In this document: piece after piece, positions 11,361-23,809 of the stretch
Layout: each line of letters starts with the position of its first letter
How positions within the stretch are numbered: the first letter of the stretch is position 1
Source: Deroplatys truncata
Taxonomy: Eukaryota > Arthropoda > Insecta > Mantodea > Mantidae
DNA length: 64,000 nucleotides
Assembly: GCA_030765065.1 (NCBI GenBank)
Contig: CM060981.1
Span: 226,865,152-226,929,151 of the forward strand
Direction of reading: 5' to 3'
Notes under the pieces: model-generated
Database searches by the model: none
What the model was told of the DNA's origin: nothing
What the model saw: only the letters and a program-made list of their open reading frames with translations
Made by a program: the position numbers and the translations under genes

Positions 11361-11702
11361 CAGGGTGGACCATTTAAGTTAAGATTGTAAAATATCTCCA
11401 AAACTAAGCGCTGTAGAAAGAAATGTCTTGAATAAAAGTGGCTAGAAATTATGGGGGGAAAATAAATGTCATTAGTCGTGCTTTATTTGGAGGACGTTGT
11501 GATCGTTTTAGGGTCAATTAGGTTCTCATTTAAAAGAATTAAATTGACCCTAAAGTAATTATCATAACGTCCTCCAAACAAAACACGACTAATGGCATTT
11601 ACTTTCCCCCATAATATCAAGCAAATTTTATCAAAGACATTTCTTTCTACAACGCAGAGTTTTGGAGGCACTGTACAGTCTCAACTTAAATGGTCCACCC
11701 TG
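11361..11702. mobile_element. Foldback MITE (family B), Tc1/mariner type
   Basis: The termini CAGGGTGGACCATTTAAG and CTTAAATGGTCCACCCTG are flanked by TA at 11359-11360 and 11703-11704. Almost the whole 342-base element is one inverted repeat; the two arms meet near 11535 around TTAAATTGACCC / GGGTCAATT. It has no coding capacity. Confidence 0.9.
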
Positions 11703-12194
11703 TATATAAATAAACGATATTGGATAGAGAGTCATGTGAATTTAAAATATTCTAATTGTTTTTATATCGATGCTATTTTATATTTAACATTTATAGAATA
11801 AGTTGGCCATGCTTACACGAATTTTATACACGTAAATTTCATTTAAATTCTCCCATAAGATTGCTACCTCTACTGAATGTTGACATGGATCTTATTGACT
11901 TTCCCGTCAATGCACCGGAGCACATAGAAATTGCAACGTGTATTTTCGGCAAACAAAGAAGAGACAAGTACCTTAGAAGTTCTCAAATCACGCACTCACG
12001 CGGAAGGCATTCACAATAGAGCACAGAATCTCAACCTTTTCAACTTCAGGATTCACCTTGAAAGTACTTGTATTAAACTTCACGCAGCCCACAAGTTAAA
12101 TTTGTACAATCTAATCACTGATTAAAAAGTAAGTGCTGTATTGTGTGAGGTGATAAACTATGTTACTATAATTAAGCACAGGCTAAAATACAGA
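11703..12194. other. No recognised feature
   Basis: AT-rich sequence between a MITE and a transposase remnant. The short ORFs here match nothing I recognise. Confidence 0.35.
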
Positions 12195-12905
12195 GCCTTC
12201 ATTTAGATGCGTGGCCGCACTAAAGATAATCTTCTTGGCACCGGAAAACACGGTGTTTGCCGGCGGAGTCAGATATTCATAGCCCCTTAAAATCAAGCGC
12301 ATAGATTTTTCATGCAAATTATAACTACAATAACACATCGACATTGAAGATCATGTCCTTGTGCCGCTACACATCTCTCACACCTTTTAATAAGGTTTGC
12401 ATAGCACTTATTAATTCTTCATGGTGATGTAGATAAAACCATGCTTCGTCCACAAAATGAAATTAAGCGTTGGTCAATAGAGCGATCATTAACGTTGTCT
12501 AACACGCAATTTCTTAAATTAAGTCTACTCACATTATCGCGTGGTTACAGTTCCTGAACCACAATTATCTCATAGAGTTTCAATTTTAAAAGATTAGTGA
12601 CAATCCAATCTTGATTCCTGTGCAAGCTTTCTCAGAAATTTCTTCGGACTTTGTTCTAATTTTTCTTCGATATCATCTAGTTTTCTTTTTGTTTCAGAAC
12701 ACGGCCATATAAATTCGGTTTCTTATCAAGAATAGATCTAGTTACCCTAAATCTATTCACAGGATTACGAACCGTTTCTCTATAAGGCACAAGAACAGCA
12801 GGGAATCCGTCTATAAATAGCCATCTCGCTTCTCTACAGGATCTGTAGTCACATAAGAATCATGCATGAAGATTCTGTATGCTAAAGTATCTGTGCAGAC
12901 TTTTT
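12195..12905 (-). pseudogene. Tc1/mariner-like transposase remnant (DUF4817-type N terminus)
   Basis: On the minus strand, 12900-12720 reads IFMHDSYVT, then (after a frameshift) CREARWLFIDGFPAVLVPYR and ETVRNPVNRFRVTRS. This lines up with the intact N-terminal domain at 29866 (RETVRYPVNRVKRTGS). Further on it reads EKLEQSPKKFLRKLAQES, matching ERSPNKSLRRVAQQ of the same copy. At about 12450 it reads HFVDEAWFYLHHH, the first catalytic Asp of a DDE transposase (DEAWF), which the 29822 element has lost. Several stops and frameshifts follow. No terminal inverted repeats were found. Confidence 0.75.
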
Positions 12906-13395
12906 GGCATTGTAAAAGCACTAACACACTATAACACTGAAAATTCTGGTCTCCCAATGCTGTACAAATCATCGCGTTAGCTAATTAGCCAGCACACGAA
13001 GAGGCACCAAAGTGAGAGAAACAGAACCAGTTAGAAACAGCGCAGTGGAGGACAAGCAATTCCCAGTAATACGGCCACACATCGAAACCAAATCTCTAGT
13101 TTGTATACGTCCAATCAATAGGATGGTTCGGCCTGCTATTTTTACATAGGCTGGTGTGCATTGGGTTCAAGTGCAATTAAACTGAGTTGTAACTTATGAC
13201 ATGCCTAATGTCTATTTCTGTACTGGGTTTTCATTTGAAAAAGGAAAAGTCCTTTTCATATAAAGTGGTGAATGTCAGGAACAATCTTAATGCTTCTTTT
13301 GAAAGAACCAGATATTCATGTCTTAATAATATCCAAAACCTTGTTATATCTGAGAGTGAAAATTTAGTGCTAATGGTAGAATCATAGCTAATATA
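12906..13395. other. No recognised feature
   Basis: No repeat or ORF I can assign; it may include the remaining flank of the transposase remnant at 12195. Confidence 0.3.
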
Positions 13396-13746
13396 CAGGG
13401 TGGACCATTTAAGTTGAAATTGTACAATATCTCCAAAACTAAGCGTTGTAGAAAGAAGTGTCTTTAATCAAAGTTGCAGGAAAGTAAATACCATTAGTTC
13501 GTGTTCTGTTTGGAGGACGTTATGATGGTTATTTTAGGGCCAATTTAATTTTTTTAAACGGGAACCTACAATTAGGGTCAATTTAAATTGACCCTAAAAC
13601 GACCATCACAACGTCCTCCAAATAAAACATGACTAATGACATTCACTTTCCCCCATAATATCAAGCAAGTTTTATCCAAGACATTTCTTTCTACAACGCT
13701 TAGTTTTGGAGATATTGTACAGTCTCAGCTTAAATGGCCTACCCTG
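13396..13746. mobile_element. Foldback MITE (family B)
   Basis: Starts CAGGGTGGACCATTTAAG with TA at 13394-13395, and ends with TA at 13747-13748. The right terminus has one change (GGCCTACCCTG). The arms meet near 13570. About 351 bases. Confidence 0.9.
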
Positions 13747-13881
13747 TATACAACGGTTCTCTTACTTTCACTGACAAGTTGGAATTTTCGAAATGTAGGA
13801 ATGAAGGGCTTAGAATACACTTCTAGAAAGTTAACTAATAATCTCATTATTGAAATTAGAGAAATGGGATACTATAAAATT

Positions 13882-13884
<3 letters not shown>

Positions 13885-13921
<37 letters not shown>

Positions 13922-13942
13922 TATATATGTGTGTGTGTGTAA
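13885..13942. repeat. (AT)n followed by (GT)n microsatellite
   Basis: About 30 bases of AT repeat, an interruption, then ATATATATGTGTGTGTGTG. The open frame across it is an artefact of the repeat. Confidence 0.9.
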
Positions 13943-14439
13943 ATAAAACAGAAGGCAAGGAAATGCTCTAAGGTTTCTAAGTCAGAACATTATTACTTTT
14001 GATATACTTTGAAATCAAATTGATGTTTTTCTGGAATGCCTTGTGTTTATCATAGCCTTGGAACACGGTTATGGTTGGGCATTGAAGGGACAAATTGAAT
14101 AAATTTTGTTTCAAATATATATCTACAATTAAGCCAATGTGGCGAGCAAATGTTTATCTAGAAGCAAGTCACATATTCATTCTTATAACCATTCACAAAT
14201 AGTAAAACTTCTTACCTAAGCTCAAAAAGTCTAACAAGGAAGTGTTCATGTTCGCTGTCAATTTCGTCCCAAAGAACAAAAAACAACTTCCATTCCCTGG
14301 ACCTGCATTTATTACGCTTTCGTATCACTGAGCGTAATCTTAACGGCCAATGCTAAGATCATGCATCAGCCATTTCCGAGATATCGGTAATTCTTTATTT
14401 GAATTTGTCGCGGTTCTCAGATGATTTGAGTTATCTTAT

Positions 14440-15110
14440 TTGTTGGGCTGTTATTGTTTAATTATTTCTTTAATTTGGGTTCTTTGTCCCCCGGCTAGCT
14501 CTTATAACTCAGTCGAGCAAGTATCTCTAAGCAGGGCGTGTAAACGGAAAGGTGTTGTTACTAAAAGATAACACTGATAAAATAGTTTGAATCTAGACTT
14601 TTATTGCCGTCACACTTAATTAATAATTGACATATTTAATCTTTATTCACGCATGACTGAAACTGTGATATTTCTGAATGTAACTACAGTCGTTTTAGTT
14701 ACCGCGCACCAATTACTTCGCGTACTTTACATTTTTGTAACTAACTCTGCGACGTGCACCTCGTGAGAGATTCTTCAGAACTGTGTGACGTGCACCTCGT
14801 GAGAGATTCTTCAAAACTGCGCGACACTTGCTTATGGCTCGAGAATATATAATCCTTCACCTCGAATTGCCTAAACATTATAATATAGCTCCTATTGGTT
14901 ACCAAATTGCGCCCACTTTAGCGTCTGTTTTGGTCAGCCAATCACTGCTACTAACATATATACTCTAGGGAAGATATTCCCTCCATTTCTAAAAAAACGG
15001 TACGCTACCCTGACGTCATTTGTCTATCTCTACTTAGTGATAAACAACTCACCCCCTCGGTTTATTGTTACCCACTTCTATTGTCAGTTAGGCCGTGTAA
15101 ACTTATTTCC
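14440..15110. repeat. Unclassified repeat-like segment with short tandem duplication
   Basis: A unit of about 44 bases (GACGTGCACCTCGTGAGAG...TTCTTCA) occurs twice in tandem at about 14752-14822. The segment around 14535 (CTCTAAGCAGGG) and the CCAATCACTG motif near 14938 loosely resemble parts of family C, so it may be a relative. No inverted ends were found. Confidence 0.4.
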
Positions 15111-15246
15111 TAACAATGCTTATGGCTAACAAACATCTAAAATCCTGTACATACAATAATATTAATTTACACTACAATCACTCTGGCATTCAAAGTGTTG
15201 TGATATAAAATATTGCCTCAAATTTTTCAATAATTTTGTCATTTTT

Positions 15247-16100
15247 ACTTTCTCTGCTATTTACGCATAGAAGGTAAGAGAAAGTATTGTATTTCACCCA
15301 AAAACTCCATGTCGAAATTTCATCTGAAACACATGATTTGATGCAAAACAAAAACAACAAAATTAGAAAAAAAAGTCCGTATTTTTGTCTCTGTTATCTG
15401 TGTGTATGTCTGTGAACAGCATAACTCAAAAACGAAAAGTGGGATAAGCACCAAACTTGGTATTTAAGATCAGAATTCTCAAAAGAGAATTTCAAGAAAA
15501 TCTTCTACCCCAAACTACCCTTTATATGGAAGACTTTTCGAAATGTTCCATTTTATAAAAACTGGCTCTAACGATTTTCACTATACTGCCATATATTAAA
15601 TATACTTTCATGACAAATAAAATGCATATCTTGTATTTTCATAAATAGCCTGTGAAGCACTCTTCATTAAAAGGAAATCCTGTATAATTTTGTGTAACAG
15701 ACAAAAACGTACTACACAAAAATGTAGATCTCTTTAAATCACACAATTTATATGAACGTTTTTATGGCTTCAACCTTTCCAAGATATACGTTGAAACTGG
15801 TTCGAATGTTCAGTACTTTGTCATTTTAAGTGCTGTCGCTTTTCAGTTGTTTCTCGCGATATTTTGGAAAGAGTATTTAGTTATTCGGTTTTTAAATATT
15901 TGACTATTGATTCGGTTTCGTGTATCTTTCTTGTACCTTCAACGAATTGTGTAATGAATATATTTCTGCAAAGGTTTATCTCAGTTTAGTGAAGTCGGTA
16001 AAAAATAAAAAAAAAGACTTTGGGAAGAATAGTCCATATAATCCATATAAAATAAACGATACTAGTAGGTAGAGGGCGTTATGTGAATGTAACATATATT
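15247..16100 (+). mobile_element. Family A, divergent full-length copy
   Basis: Begins ACTTTCTCTGCTATTTACG and ends with the hairpin variant ATGTGAATGTAACATAT at about 16081. An extra 3' segment follows. The order of internal blocks is conserved despite many substitutions, so this is an old copy. Confidence 0.85.
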
Positions 16101-16374
16101 TTAAAGTGCTGTCGCTATTCAATTGTTTCTCCTGAAGACATGGGAAGAGTATGAAATTTCAAGACCAGGACATAGTCACCAGTTTTAAAACATTTTACTA
16201 ACGCGTCTGCTATACCACTTTGGCCTACAACAAAATGTGTAATAAAACCATTTTTGCAAACGTTTGTCTCACATAGTAGATAGAAAAATAAAAATGTTAT
16301 AAGAATTGATTGTAGAAGAGATATACAATACGCGATAATGGGTAGTGAAAGTAATGTGAACATAACACATCAAA
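16101..16374 (+). repeat. Extra family A 3' segment
   Basis: Repeats the last third of the family (CTGTCGCTATTCAATTGTTT...GTAGTGAAAGTAATGTG...CACATCAAATTG) directly after a complete copy. This gives a second 3' hairpin, GTGAACATAACAC. Confidence 0.8.
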
Positions 16375-16379
16375 TTGTT

Positions 16380-17058
16380 ACTTTCTCTACCACGTATAAA
16401 TTTTTGGGTGCATTCCACCCAAAAATTCGATACCGCGATTTCACCGGAAACACACGTTTCGAGGCCTCTGAATAAAAAACAAACATTTTTGGAAAAAGGT
16501 CCATATGTGTGTGTCTGTCTGAACAGCATAATTCAAGAACGAAAAGTCAGATACCAAACTTATTATTTAAGTTCAGTATCTTCCAAAGATGTGACACGAA
16601 AATGTTCAAGAAAATACCCTCACCCAAACTACCCTTTACATGGAACATCTTTTATTTTTTTTTTCAAAATGTTTGACATTTTCAAAAATGGCTTTAACGA
16701 TTTTGATTAAAATCATGACAAATAAAATGTACCTATACTTGAGTTTTCTACGAATAACCTGTGAAGTACTTTTCATTAGGAAGGAATTTTGTATAATCTT
16801 ATATAATTTATATACGTATATTAAGTGATAGACGAAAATGAACTACACAAAAAAGTGCAGATCTCTTTAAAACACACTTTATTTCAAATAACTTTTTTGA
16901 GACATCAGATATGTCCGAGATTCCATTATTAATGGTTTGAATTGTTCAATAATTTGTCATTGTTTTAAAATCCTGTCAATATGCAGCTGTTTCTCGCAAT
17001 GTCGTGGAAAGAGTATGGAATTTTAAGACCAGCGTAAAGCGTCCAGTTCTTAAACATT
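16380..17058 (+). repeat. Family A, 3'-truncated copy
   Basis: Starts ACTTTCTCTACCACG six bases after the preceding hairpin, continuing a head-to-tail series. It has a local duplication of the CATTCCACCCAAAAATT block near 16400 and loses the 3' end at about 17058 where the Jockey element begins. Confidence 0.82.
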
Positions 17059-17079
17059 TGGAGACAATTGACGATTTGT

Positions 17080-20000
17080 TTATCAGTCGAGGTTAGTACA
17101 TCGTTCCACATTTATGCAATTATTTGTTAGTTATCCGAAGTGTTTTAAAGTTTTATTAGTGTTAGTGAAATAATGTAACGTTCATTAGTGTTTACGGAAT
17201 CTCACAATACGCAATTCTGCTTTTTTATGTTTCCGTATTATGAAAGTCGCGTCAAATTTAACTTTGTTTATTTTTGTGTTATTCAACTTTTTTTTTACCA
17301 CATCCATGATGGCTTTCCAGTTGGAAGATACCGGCCAACTCATAGTTCCTGCACTTAATGGTAATTAGCAATACCCCTTTAGAAGAGAACCCAAACCTGG
17401 CTCATATAATATAGTGTTATCAGCTCAATGTTACCTACAGTCATCGCATATGTTGCAGCAAGCTTTTTCACACAGCTCTACCTTTATTACAACCGCTGAT
17501 ACTCCTGTAAGTAAACCAATACTCCGACTTGCTCAATTACAGTTATCACATCCAACTTATTCAATTGACAATAGTGTGCAGAAAGATGATGACAGCATTT
17601 TGTCAGCTCTAACTGCCAAGGTGTACGAGACCAACGTTCTCCAACCTCTCATTCCGGGAGCCAAAACAAACGGCTTTGTATAGCACCACCCACACAACAA
17701 CCCAGTGGGTCACGATATGCATACTATATTCCGGCAACTATTCCATCCACTATCTGATAACAACAATTGTGATCAGGAAAATTCTGATTCTGCTACCACA
17801 CCCAAAGAGAAAATTCCACCCATTTGCATACGCAATGTACAAAATTATTAGTTGTTTATGTAGGATATAAAAAGTGCGTTCTCTCTGATTTTCACACAGA
17901 ACTCCGTGGAACGCTTATAAAAGTATATTTTTCTACGTCAACCGACTTTCGCTGTTTTACAGCCTAATGCTGAATATTATACTTATAGCTACTCTCTGAT
18001 AAACGTTTCTGTGTGATCATCGTAATCTCCCGTGTCCTCTCAGCGATCAAGAAATCTATGACTAACTCTGTTCTTTAAAGTATGCAGTAAAAAAGTTACA
18101 CGTATTCTAGGAAGAAATAAACAACCCACTCCTATCTGTGCTATTGAACTTCCAACAAAGATGAAAGTTAGTCATAATCTTACACGGTTGCTGTACAGTG
18201 TTGTAAAAGTTGAACATCGAAGCCATAACTCAGAACTGCCGCAGCGCACTCGTCAGCATTTTGGACATACTAAGAATTACTGTCAGCTGGCCCCTGCTAT
18301 GTGCGATGTCTTGGCGATCACCACTTCTCCAAGTGTAGAAAACCACCCGCCACTCCAGCTCAATCTGTCAACTGCGGACAAGATCACCCCACAAATTTTC
18401 TGGAATGTCCTCACTATGTAGAACTCAAACAACGCATCTCAGCGGTAAGGTGGCTTACATCCACAACTTCAAAGTCAGCTACCACAATCACAACAACGTC
18501 ACGGCAGAGCATATCTCGTACAACTACTCAGCATCTCTACCTTCAGGTAGTGAGATCTTAAGACTCTTATTCTTCTCCTCTTTCCTCTTCTCTAATACAT
18601 CCAAAGAATGAAACGCCTGCCGATACGACCTCAACATCTTCTTGGAGCTCTTTTGCTAATCTCTTCGCAAAGCTCTTCTCGGTTCTCAGTTTTTACATCT
18701 TTCTCCATTTCTGTTACAAATAACACAATTCATTCGCTCTCTCCTTTCTTTCTGCTTCAAAATGGCAGCACGTAAACTTCTCACTCTTAAACGATTCACT
18801 ATCCTAAACTGGAATTCAAGCACGCTTCGTTTATTAGCTTTCTCACAGTGCATAACATCGACTTCACTTGTGTCAGTGAAACCCTTGTGCTTCCAATGGG
18901 ACCTTTACCTTCCTGGTTACAATATTTATCGCCAAATCGAGCAGCTGGAGGCGTGGCTATTCTGATCCGGAGTAATCTTTTTCATCATGCCATATTTTTA
19001 CCGCCGTCCCTAACCTTCAAGTAGTGGGAATCAAACTGCCTATATCTGATGAAATTGGCCTCACTATTATCATCGCTTACAAGTCTCCTAACCGGAAGCT
19101 TAACAGTGACTATCTTTAATTGGTTTTTTCGGCGGACAGCAGCACTCTTCTACTTGGAGACCTTAACTGTAAGCACTCTCATGGGGTTGCACTCTACTAA
19201 TCCCAATGGCCGACATGCGGATTATATGTCTCAGTTCCTACGGGTCCTTCTTACTATCCTAGCAATTCGTTGTCCACTCCTGATATTCTTCATAATGGGA
19301 TTCACAGTAATTTACATCTTCCAGCATTTGTAACCACCTTAGCAGAACTTGATCCCGATCATTGCCCAGTCCTGATTACTTTTCAACTAACTTCCAACAT
19401 ACTACGCATAGCTTCAGGTTGGTTCTGTAAAATGGGGTCTATTTCATACTCATCTAGATTCAACATTACATACTTCTTATTCCCTTGCCACTACGGCCGA
19501 TATTGACGCTGCCGTTCAGCACTACATCGATACTATAAGTCACTGTGTTCGCATTTCTACTAACTACTCAAAGTGGCGCCACTTAGTCCCTTCCTTGCCG
19601 GATACCATCCTACATCTTATTCGTCGGCAATGGCAACAGGAAAGACGCCCTTGGTTGCGCCGAAAACTTAACATGTCTCGTGAAAGCTGAACTCGAACGC
19701 CATCGCCTTGACACCTATCAACGTCAGCTAGCAAGCATTTCACCCCATGAACACACTCTATGGGATGCTACAAAACGACTCTTCGTGAGGCCAACTTTCA
19801 TACCAGCTCTTTCTACTGGTGATCATTAACTTATTAAAGATAAAAGTAACATTCTTCTTCCCACTATGAACAGAAATTCACTCCAAATCCGCTCTTATTT
19901 GATGCTACTATTCGAGATGTTGAACATGAACTCCATGCTCTTCAACATCAACCCACTGCTCCAAACAGAATCTCCTCCGCAACCCCCAGTGAACTACTGT

Positions 20001-20370
20001 ATTTGATTCGGTGTCTTCCTCTTAAAAAATCTCCAAAACACGATCTGCTACCTAATGTAGTCCTAAAAGAGTGGCAAGTAAAGCACTTGCTGACTTATCA
20101 TCCATTTTGAATGCCTGTCTCCGACTTGGTTACTTTCCACAGAATTAGAAGTTTGCTCACATCATAGTGTTCTATAAATCAAACAAGCTTAAAAATATTC
20201 CTGGTAGCTATCGTCCAATTAGTTTATTACCGAAGTTATCCAAATTCCTTGAAAGTGTAGTACTTCGACGTCTCCTTAAATATGTTTCTCAGAACAACTA
20301 ATTCCAGATTTCCATTTCAGGTTCTGTTCTAAGCATTCCACTTCGCATCAACTGTTACGTTTAACTGAAT
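17080..20370 (+). pseudogene. Jockey-clade LINE, both ORFs broken, 3'-truncated
   Basis: ORF1 region, 17310-18450: a spacer, an RNA-binding-like part (DFHTELRGTLIKVYFSTSTDF near 17890), then gag-type knuckles in order (FGHTKNYC, CLGDHHFSKC, CGQDHPTNFLECPHY). This arrangement is typical of Jockey ORF1. ORF2 region, from about 18760: the apurinic endonuclease start FTILNWNSST, LLGDLNCKHSHG near 19155, PDILHNGIHSNLHLP near 19270 and LDPDHCPVLI near 19345, then a linker. The start of the reverse transcriptase (GSYRPISLLPKLSKFLE near 20205; KHSTSHQLLRLTE near 20335) comes next. The palm catalytic motif is missing because the copy stops at about 20370, where a mariner fragment begins. There are many stops and frameshifts. 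The 5' limit is uncertain. Confidence 0.85.
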
Positions 20371-20384
20371 AGTGAATAGTGCAT

Positions 20385-20643
20385 ATTAATCTTTTCGCGA
20401 AAATGAAACTACCACTTAGAGGAGTTCGCTTTAGAACCAGACAGGCAATTATAGCAGCAGAGAGCAGTCTATTTGAAGATTAGTACAGCATGCTGTGGAT
20501 GGCATCCGTCGTCTCCCATAAAGTGTGGAGGGAGTTATTCATGTTGGAGATTACTTCTGAGCACAACAATGTGACTGTTCCAAAAAGTTTTCTTTCTTTT
20601 TAATTCAAATGCTGCCACTAATTATTATTGAATGACCCATGTA
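20385..20643 (+). pseudogene. Mariner 3' fragment with right terminal inverted repeat
   Basis: Reads FAKMKLPLRGVRFRTRQ, the segment after the third catalytic Asp of mariner transposases, and continues to a C terminus. It ends with CTAATTATTATTGAATGACC, the inverse of the left end found at 24845. All upstream transposase sequence is missing. It is fused directly to the end of the Jockey remnant. Confidence 0.75.
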
Positions 20644-20944
20644 TATGTCAGAGTTCAAACAGGAAGCAGTTGATTCGCCATCACAATTAGTACTTTCATT
20701 CACGTGTTCTTTTGCTTTTAATGTTCGGAAATTATGTCACGCATTCGTAGTTGAGTATTAAGTTGGAATGTATATATCTTAATTAAACGGCATATATTAT
20801 TGAGATTGGCTCGAAGAAGTTATTTTGACACCTCTTGTGGTGACAGTTCTGACTATTTACAAATTTGATAGCCGACAGGATCCATGACTCCGTCATCCTG
20901 TCGACTGCTTTGCGGTAGCTCCAAAGGCCATATTAACCAAATTT
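20644..20944. other. No recognised gene; short inverted repeat
   Basis: GACAGGAT (20874) and ATCCTGTC (20895) form an 8-base inverted repeat with a 13-base loop. Nothing else is seen. Confidence 0.4.
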
Positions 20945-21345
20945 CCATCGAACTCCGCGGTAACACGCGGTCTCAAATTCCGTTGGACTGGCCACTGTGA
21001 CCTAGGTTTCTTTTTTCACAGTTTTGCCTGATTAATAGGCGAATTCTGGAGTGCCGCAAAATTTTCTGTCATTTCATTTCCTTGTCATGTTTCAGGGTCG
21101 AAGGATCATGCGAGTGGACGGCGGGCGAGGCGTATGGCGGTGGAGTTTGCTTTGTGATGTCATGGCATTCGGTGTGTAACGGAATCTCAGAGAGACCCCT
21201 CCGTGAGGAGAGATGGGCCTATGGGATGTTCCGCCGTCGTCAGGATGTTATATCTGGATAATTTAGGGATCCTGCCTGTGTGAGAGCCTGCCGCCCCGAA
21301 TCAGGTCCTTCCTGGAGAGTTCTAGAAGTACAATATACGAATGTG
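20945..21345 (+). repeat. tRNA-derived SINE, head degraded
   Basis: A B-box-like GTCTCAAATTCC at 20991 is followed by the common SINE middle (CACTGTGACC, TGTCATTTCATTTCC, TGTTTCAGGGTCGAAGGATC) and a GC-rich body (GTGGACGGCGGGCGAGG). It matches the minus-strand SINE at 60015 (GAATGGACGGCGGGCGAAG). Confidence 0.75.
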
Positions 21346-21717
21346 AGCTTAAGTGCGAAATTCTATAAAACAAAAAGTAAAAATGTTGAAGATCGCGGAA
21401 AAAGATCCCCTTTTGTGTATGATTTCGATTTAGTAAGTCATCCGTGACAGCTCTTAGTAATTCAGTTTTGTTTTGTCGCGGAAATCGAAAATAATTTTAT
21501 ACAAATTCGGAAGCAAAATTATTTTTATCAATCAAAGCATTAGTATATACTGTTTTTGAAGGAATTATCTGCTGTAGATTCAGTAAGAAATAATTATAAC
21601 CTTTATTAACCTTGTTTTAAATGTGTGTATTTCCGTTCCAGACAACATAACTGTGGACCTGCAACACAAAGATAAAGTGAGTCGAGATAGATCTTGACGT
21701 TTACATAGTACCAAAGG
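21346..21717. other. No recognised feature
   Basis: AT-rich; nothing assigned. Confidence 0.35.
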
Positions 21718-22292
21718 AAGGTAAAGGTATGGACGTACGGAGGCCCCCGCAAACGGGACATAGCACCGCACGTAATCTCCCGGTCCTTTGTACTCCTGCC
21801 GTGAACTCTGGGGCGGGAGAGGGATGACGGGAGAGATCTGAAGGATGACCAGATCGGATGGCGTTGTGCGCAAGCATGGATGGGGTCCCTAATGGTTTCA
21901 GTTCGAATGCATCCGACCAACCCCACTCACAAGCGCCCTTAACCCCTGGCTGCTCCCCAAAAGGCCCACATGAAGATAGGTCCTGACTGAGCAGTCCCGA
22001 CCGACGCCAAGAAGAAATCTCAACAAAGATCACATTCAACGCCCAACCGCAACATGCCAAACACCGCCACCGGTCCTACAACCCTGAAACAGATTACTAT
22101 GAAGGAAATGATGGGTGCAGGAAATGAGAAACAGGAGAGTCGTGGTAGAAGAGCAACCACCCCAGCATTCGTCTGCTCTCGGGGAAACCACGAAAAACCC
22201 ATGGGTCAAAGTGGGCGGCCCCAGGAATGGAACCCAGGACCCTCTTGAACGCGAGCCTCGCACGTTACTGCGGAGCCATCTCGCTGGGTTAG
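21718..22292 (-). mobile_element. tRNA-derived SINE, complete, reverse orientation
   Basis: The tRNA-like head is at the right end. On the minus strand it reads AACCCAGCGAGATGGCTCCG, with the A box, then GGGTTCCATTCC as B box near 22230. The 3' tail at the left end is ACCTTTACCTT-like, as in the SINE at 40338. The flanks TAGTACCAAAG and TAGCACCATAG look like a diverged target duplication. Confidence 0.8.
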
Positions 22293-22867
22293 CACCATAG
22301 CGATCTTACTGTATCTGTTATTAAAAAGTCGTATTAAAAGTGCACGGAAATAAAATTGAAAATAAAATACCAAAGCAAACATATTTTTAAACATTTGTTA
22401 CGTAGTTTTACCTTGAAGTATAAGATTCCTGTGTACCCTTTATTGGGGGACTATGTGACTCATTGAATCCCCCTCAGGATCCAAGAGTGGTCGCGACCCA
22501 CAGGTTGTTGGGCGCGGCCTAGTCAACACCACGCGTTGGTGTGGCAACGAAAGTGTTAAACTAGTCTTTCTGTTTCCTATAGCGATGGTATGTTGTAATA
22601 TATATGATTTATTTGGCAACTTGTGCATGGAACTTGAGGTCTATCTGGCTACACAAAAACTGTTTTAAGCAGAAGAGGTAGCTAAGCGGCAAATTTGATG
22701 CCTGCCACACTGCAAATCCTGCCTAGCTTAAGTTTTCATTCAGGGTTTAACTCAACCCTTAGAATGAACATCTAAAGTTTAATACTACGGTCCCAAATTA
22801 AATTCATCCATTCATTTAAGTGATTCATTATCTTAATATTGGGTTAAAGGCGTTAAACAGAGAAGAA
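22293..22867. other. No recognised feature
   Basis: Includes a GC-richer patch at 22440-22540. No repeat or ORF is assigned. Confidence 0.35.
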
Positions 22868-23112
22868 AAAATATGTGTTGCATTCACATGGCTTTCTCTA
22901 CTCTTCAAACCATCTTAAAAATGCTTATTCTTCTATCTACTTCTTCTTATTTGAGATAACCTTTCCTTACTCATATCTCGTACATGCGTTGTAGGCAATA
23001 TCATGTTGGTAAGAAAGCATATAGTAACTAAAACGATAATTAGATTTTGAAAAAAAAAGTTCGTTATGTGATGGCTTTGAAACTCCATTCTACTTCCAAG
23101 ACCGCGAGAAAA
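22868..23112 (-). repeat. Extra family A 3' segment, reverse orientation
   Basis: Repeats a family A 3' end (ATATGTGTTGCATTCACATG; CTTTCTCTACTCTTC) immediately beyond a complete copy. It is the same duplication seen at 4031, 16101 and 28056. Confidence 0.8.
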
Positions 23113-23787
23113 ACATCTGATTTGTTGCACTCACATGACTTTCTCTACTCTTGTACAAATTATTTTTACAAACGCCTATTCTCCATCTACTTCGTGTTAA
23201 TCGAGATAAACAATTGGAAAATTCAAACAAATAACAAGGAACATCTTGGAAATGGATCACTCGACAAAAAAATGTATATGGCATAAATTGCCTGTTTTAA
23301 CGAGATCTACATTTTTATGCAGTAAAATTTTGTATATCTCTAATGGTTTGCCATTTATGCGAAAGTCATTTAGAATGAAAAGGACTTTTGGGGGACATTT
23401 CCAGAAAATTCAAGATATACGTTTCATTTACCATAAAAATATTATAAACATATAATGTTTTAATCAAAATCGTTAGAGCCATTTTTAAGAAAATAAAAAT
23501 GCTCGAAACATGTTGCACGTAAAGGGTAGTTTGGGGTGGGGGATTTTCTTGAAAATTTAAACTCAAATACAAAATTTTGGTGTTCATCCGACTTTTCCTT
23601 TTTTAGTTATGTGTTCACAGACAGACACACAGACTGACAATGACAGACACATACACGGGCATGTTTCCAAAAATGCTATATTTGGATTCAAGACACCTCA
23701 AAACATGTATTTCCGGTGAAATCCCGTTGTCGAATTTTTGGGTGGAATGCAATACTTCCCCTACTTACTATACGTAGTAGAGAAAGT
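23113..23787 (-). mobile_element. Family A copy, reverse orientation
   Basis: Both ends are present: CATCTGATTTGTTGCACTC at the left and GTAGTAGAGAAAGT at the right. The hairpin stem is imperfect here (ATGTG/CAAAT). It is shorter than the reference because part of the 3' third is missing. Confidence 0.88.
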
Positions 23788-23809
23788 AAGAACGAATACC
23801 GGCTTAGCG

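Noticed and set aside
16269..16529. Small membrane-protein-like frames rich in Phe/Leu/Ile
   Set aside because: AT-rich repeat DNA gives hydrophobic codons by chance; the frames are not conserved among copies.
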